A stretch of DNA of 37,616 nt, taken from Phycisphaerae bacterium (GTDB taxonomy: Bacteria > Planctomycetota > Phycisphaerae > UBA1845). Position 1 is the first letter of the stretch. Every line of letters starts with the position of its first letter. The notes under the pieces are model-generated. The model had not been told where the DNA came from and made no database searches. It was given only the letters and a program-made list of their open reading frames with translations. The position numbers were made by a program, and so were the translations under genes. Positions 35,274-37,616 of this stretch are shown here, piece by piece. The DNA lies in contig JAGVHG010000001.1 in the NCBI GenBank assembly GCA_020056715.1, forward strand, positions 1 through 37,616, given 5' to 3'.

Positions 35274-36479
35274 ATGGAGGCTTCTTCGGGACTTCGGGGG
35301 AGGCTGGCCGCCGTATGGTCGCTGTTGGACGAGCGAACGCGCCGGCTAATGGCGGCCAACGAGGCGCGTGCCTTGGGTCGTGGCGGAATATCGGAGGTCA
35401 GCCGCGCGTGTGGTCTGTCGCGAAAGGCCATTGCCAAGGGCATGCGAGAAATTGACGCGGGAACGGCGCCGCCACCCGGTCGCATTCGACAGCCAGGGGC
35501 GGGCCGCAAGAAGATCACTGTGCACGATCCCGGCTTGATGTCGGCACTGGAACGTTTGATCGAGCCGGAAACCCGGGGCGATCCGGAATCGCCGCTGCGG
35601 TGGACGTGCAAAAGCACCCGGACTCTGGCCGTGGAGTTGACGCGGCGCAAGCATCCGATCAGCCATATGAAGATTGCCCAAGTTCTTCACGGGCAAGGGT
35701 ACAGCCTGCAAGGCAACCGCAAGACGGAGGAGGGTGGCGACCACCCCCACCGGGACGCACAGTTCCGTCACATCAATACCGAAGTCAAGCGGGCCCTGGT
35801 TAAGGGAACGCCCGTCATCTCTGTAGACACCAAGAAGAAGGAACTGGTGGGCAACTACGAAAACAAAGGCCAACAATGGCTGCCCGCGAAAAAACCCGTC
35901 AAGGTCCAGGGGCACGACTTTCCCGATCCCGACGTTCCACGCGCCTACCCCTATGGCATCTACGACCTGGAGCGGAACACGGGATTCGTCAACGTGGGAA
36001 CGGACCACGACACCGGGGCGTTCGCGGTAGCGTCGATTCGCGGTTGGTGGCGTCACCAGGGCCGGCGTCTGTATTCCGACGCAAGCCACGTGCTGATCAC
36101 GGCGGACGGCGGTGGCAGCAATGGCTCGCGATTGCGGCTCTGGAAGCTGGAATTGCAGAAGCTGGCGGACGACACCGGCCTTTCCATTTCCGTGTGCCAT
36201 TTCCCGCCGGGCACGAGCAAATGGAACAAGATCGAACACAGCCTGTTCTCCTTCATTTCCTCGAACTGGCGTGGCGAGCCGTTACGGGACTACGAGACCA
36301 TCGTGAAGCTGATTTCTCGAACCGCAACGGCCAAAGGTCTCACAGTGACATGCCGCTTGGACCGGCGCAAGTACCAGACGGGCCGCAAGGTCACAGACGA
36401 GGAAATGAAACACGTGAAGCTCGAACGCCACAAGTTCCATGGTGAATGGAACTACACCATTCGACCACGGTCATCATGA
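35274..36479 (+). CDS. ISAzo13-family transposase
   Basis: The product has 401 aa. An N-terminal helix-turn-helix region (GISEVSRACGLSRKAIAKGM) precedes a GRIRQPGAGRKK linker and a DDE-type catalytic core. Probable acidic residues are D185 (VISVDTKKKE), D278 (ITADGGGSNGSR) and E321 (SKWNKIEHSLFS); these strings are the family hallmarks I know from ISAzo13 transposases. Length is typical, there is no internal stop or frameshift, and the inverted repeats are in place, so the element may still move. The ATG at 35274 lacks a good ribosome site, common for transposases; the frame has no better upstream start. Confidence 0.9.
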   Translation: MEASSGLRGRLAAVWSLLDERTRRLMAANEARALGRGGISEVSRACGLSRKAIAKGMREIDAGTAPPPGRIRQPGAGRKKITVHDPGLMSALERLIEPETRGDPESPLRWTCKSTRTLAVELTRRKHPISHMKIAQVLHGQGYSLQGNRKTEEGGDHPHRDAQFRHINTEVKRALVKGTPVISVDTKKKELVGNYENKGQQWLPAKKPVKVQGHDFPDPDVPRAYPYGIYDLERNTGFVNVGTDHDTGAFAVASIRGWWRHQGRRLYSDASHVLITADGGGSNGSRLRLWKLELQKLADDTGLSISVCHFPPGTSKWNKIEHSLFSFISSNWRGEPLRDYETIVKLISRTATAKGLTVTCRLDRRKYQTGRKVTDEEMKHVKLERHKFHGEWNYTIRPRSS

Positions 36480-36484
36480 TCGAA

Positions 36485-36511
36485 TTGCGACCATTATTTA
36501 TTTACGCTGCC
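36485..36511 (-). repeat. Right terminal inverted repeat of the insertion sequence
   Basis: Read on the minus strand it begins GGCAGCGTAAATAA and ends GGTCGCAA, matching the left end. Confidence 0.8.
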
Positions 36512-36654
36512 TAACTGATCTCCTTGGCGGAGTACCGACGAATTGCGACGTTTGGGTTGGCTATCCGTTCGCTGTCAATGTCCATGCCCGTCGGCGGTTG
36601 TCTGTGGGCAAACGGCGTGTCCTTCGTGTGTGGGAACCTACATTACGGCGTACG

Positions 36655-36783
36655 ATGTGCATGAGGACCTGCACCGGCGGGGCCAACGACGGTCAGCCGT
36701 GCATTATCAACAGCCATTGTCCGGGCGGCGGCACCTCCGACACCCCGGTATGCCGCGACAAGTGCGGACGGTGTACGCCGTAG
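36655..36783 (+). pseudogene. C-terminal fragment of a Cys-rich surface-type protein
   Basis: The last 42 residues of an open frame carry CTGGANDGQPCIINSHCPGG and end CRDKCGRCTP. The C.GGxNDGxxC..NSxCPGG unit is common in large secreted or surface proteins of planctomycetes and related bacteria. The frame before it has no start or family resemblance, and other frames show scattered Cys residues, so the front is lost or frameshifted. It lies 144 bp after the insertion sequence, which may have helped isolate it. Confidence 0.45.
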
Positions 36784-36851
36784 TACCGAAGGCGGGGCTG
36801 CGTTTTCAGGCAATGCCCGAGGCGACGACCGACTCGCCGCTTCAGGCCGCG

Positions 36852-37061
36852 GTGCCGCGGGGCGCCCGTTGTGGACATGCCACGCGGTGGCATGCGATGC
36901 TCCGGGACGAGTTGATCAAGATCGGAGCCAAGGTGGTTCGGCACCTCAAGTACGTGGCCTTTCAGTTGGCCGACGTGGTGGTGCCGCGTGAGCTGTTCGT
37001 CGCGATCCTCGATCGCATCCAGCGGTTCGGGGTGCCGCCGAAGTTGGCGCAACGGGGTTGA
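36852..37061 (+). pseudogene. C-terminal fragment of an IS1380-like transposase
   Basis: The frame reads LIKIGAKVVRHLKYVAFQLA, then VPRELFVAILDRIQR, and stops at 37059-37061. This closely follows the C-terminal helix pair I recall from IS1380 transposases (K.AARVVRHARYV.FQLAEVAVPR.LF..IL..I). The catalytic core is missing and no start is present, so it is a dead remnant. It shows at least one earlier mobile-element visit to this spot besides the ISAzo13-like element. Confidence 0.55.
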
Positions 37062-37303
37062 GTGTAACGGCATGACGAAGAACATGACGACCACGGCCTT
37101 GGGATGTGTGGTGGTGCGCCGGGTGACAGGAAGACGGCTGCCGCAGCGTTCAGACAAAGGGAAATCAACCGGATTGGGCGTCCACCACCAGGCAATCTCG
37201 TCAGAATGGCCGCTCGAGTTTAGAATCGGCCCAACGTACACACTAGAATTGCAGATTCAGCGACGGCAAATGGGACATGGCGGATTAAGAGAAGGGGATT
37301 AGA

Positions 37304-37555
37304 ATGAAAACCTTAGAATCTAGAAACCTCGTGTTTCAAAGATTAATCACAAGCGTAGCGATTATAGTTGTAGGATTTCTTGCGTTGGGGGACTTTACTG
37401 AAGCTGCCCGCCAGGAACCCATTGTCAACGAAGCCGCCGTAGACGGCGGGCAGGTCTATTCCTCCAAGCCTACGGGCACACTCGTAGGAAGCAAATTACA
37501 CACAAGCGGAAGCTTAATACTCAAACTGACCGATTTTCGTCGTGAACGCGGATAG
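37304..37555 (+). CDS. Small secreted hypothetical protein
   Basis: The product has 83 aa. AAGGGG lies about six bases before the ATG. A signal peptide is clear: MKTLESRNLVFQR, a hydrophobic core SVAIIVVGFLALG, and likely cleavage after FTEAA. The mature part is about 50 residues with no recognised family. Base composition is more AT-rich than the rest of the window, suggesting different ancestry. After the TAG at 37553-37555 the same frame stays open to the window edge (GNKNAVFPADTGVG...), so this could be the front of a longer protein broken by one stop codon. The gap 37062-37303 before it shows nothing I can name. Confidence 0.55.
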   Translation: MKTLESRNLVFQRLITSVAIIVVGFLALGDFTEAARQEPIVNEAAVDGGQVYSSKPTGTLVGSKLHTSGSLILKLTDFRRERG

Positions 37556-37616
37556 GGCAACAAAAATGCGGTGTTTCCTGCCGATACCGGTGTTGGAATC
37601 GAAACCCGGTCAGGAG

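Larger units (their letters stand above)
35216..36511 (+). mobile_element. ISAzo13-like insertion sequence, apparently complete
   Basis: A 1296-bp element has 27-bp imperfect terminal inverted repeats (21 of 27 matching), starting GGCGTCGTAAA on the left and, read inward, GGCAGCGTAAA on the right. A 3-bp direct repeat TAA flanks it (35213-35215 and 36512-36514), the target length I recall for the ISAzo13 family. It holds one full-length transposase gene. It landed exactly after the PP2C stop and duplicated it, separating the kinase operon from whatever once followed. Confidence 0.85.

Overview
The window looks like chromosomal DNA of a planctomycete or a close relative. It is GC-rich and has four very large proteins that join a zinc ribbon, a Ser/Thr kinase and two WD40 propellers. 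It also has an ECF-type sigma factor with the RFRSF motif common in planctomycetes, and a fragment with the Cys-rich GGANDGQPC type of motif. This assignment is inference from gene style; no rRNA or tRNA gene is visible.

Layout. (1) 1-2420 is an eroded flank: a partial gene end, an unidentified broken ORF, a helicase tail with a single-base frameshift, a fragment resembling the C-terminus of RNA 2'-phosphotransferase (KptA), and one intact hypothetical gene, mostly on the minus strand. (2) 2421-3159 holds no supported gene, but has a hairpin-rich stretch and a possible promoter. (3) 3160-13202 (+) runs kinase K1, an unknown 292-aa protein, an internally deleted PP2C remnant, a 36-codon ORF with a strong ribosome site, and kinase K2. 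(4) 13299-17154 (-) is a compact operon: sigma factor, helix-turn-helix protein, and a ClpA/ClpC-type double AAA+ unfoldase. (5) 17560-18681 (+) is a divergent single-span membrane protein. (6) 19045-35215 (+) is the core: K3, a Clp-N protein with a dead AAA module, a Clp/receiver-like/FtsH fusion protease, K4, a zinc-ribbon YbjN-like protein, an FHA kinase and a PP2C phosphatase, with gaps of 7-56 bp or a 4-bp overlap. (7) 35216-36511 is a complete ISAzo13-like insertion sequence sitting on the PP2C stop codon. (8) 36512-37616 holds remnants of a Cys-rich protein and an IS1380-type transposase, and a small secreted protein.

Proposed logic (inference). Four paralogous kinases with paired seven-bladed propellers act as sensors or scaffolds. 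Each has a flexible linker with repeated [VA]T[QR] sites that, once phosphorylated, could recruit the FHA kinase, and PP2C would reset the signal. The output would be regulated proteolysis: a cytosolic FtsH-type peptidase fused to a Clp-type motor, partnered by a catalytically dead Clp-N protein, and separately a Clp unfoldase carrying a ClpP-docking-like tripeptide and encoded with its own sigma factor. The propeller repeats of K1 and K4 are unusually alike within each gene, including a 61-bp exact match between the two propellers of K4. This suggests ongoing repeat exchange, as in known hypervariable WD40 recognition proteins of conflict systems. The coupling of these parts is the most novel aspect of the window.
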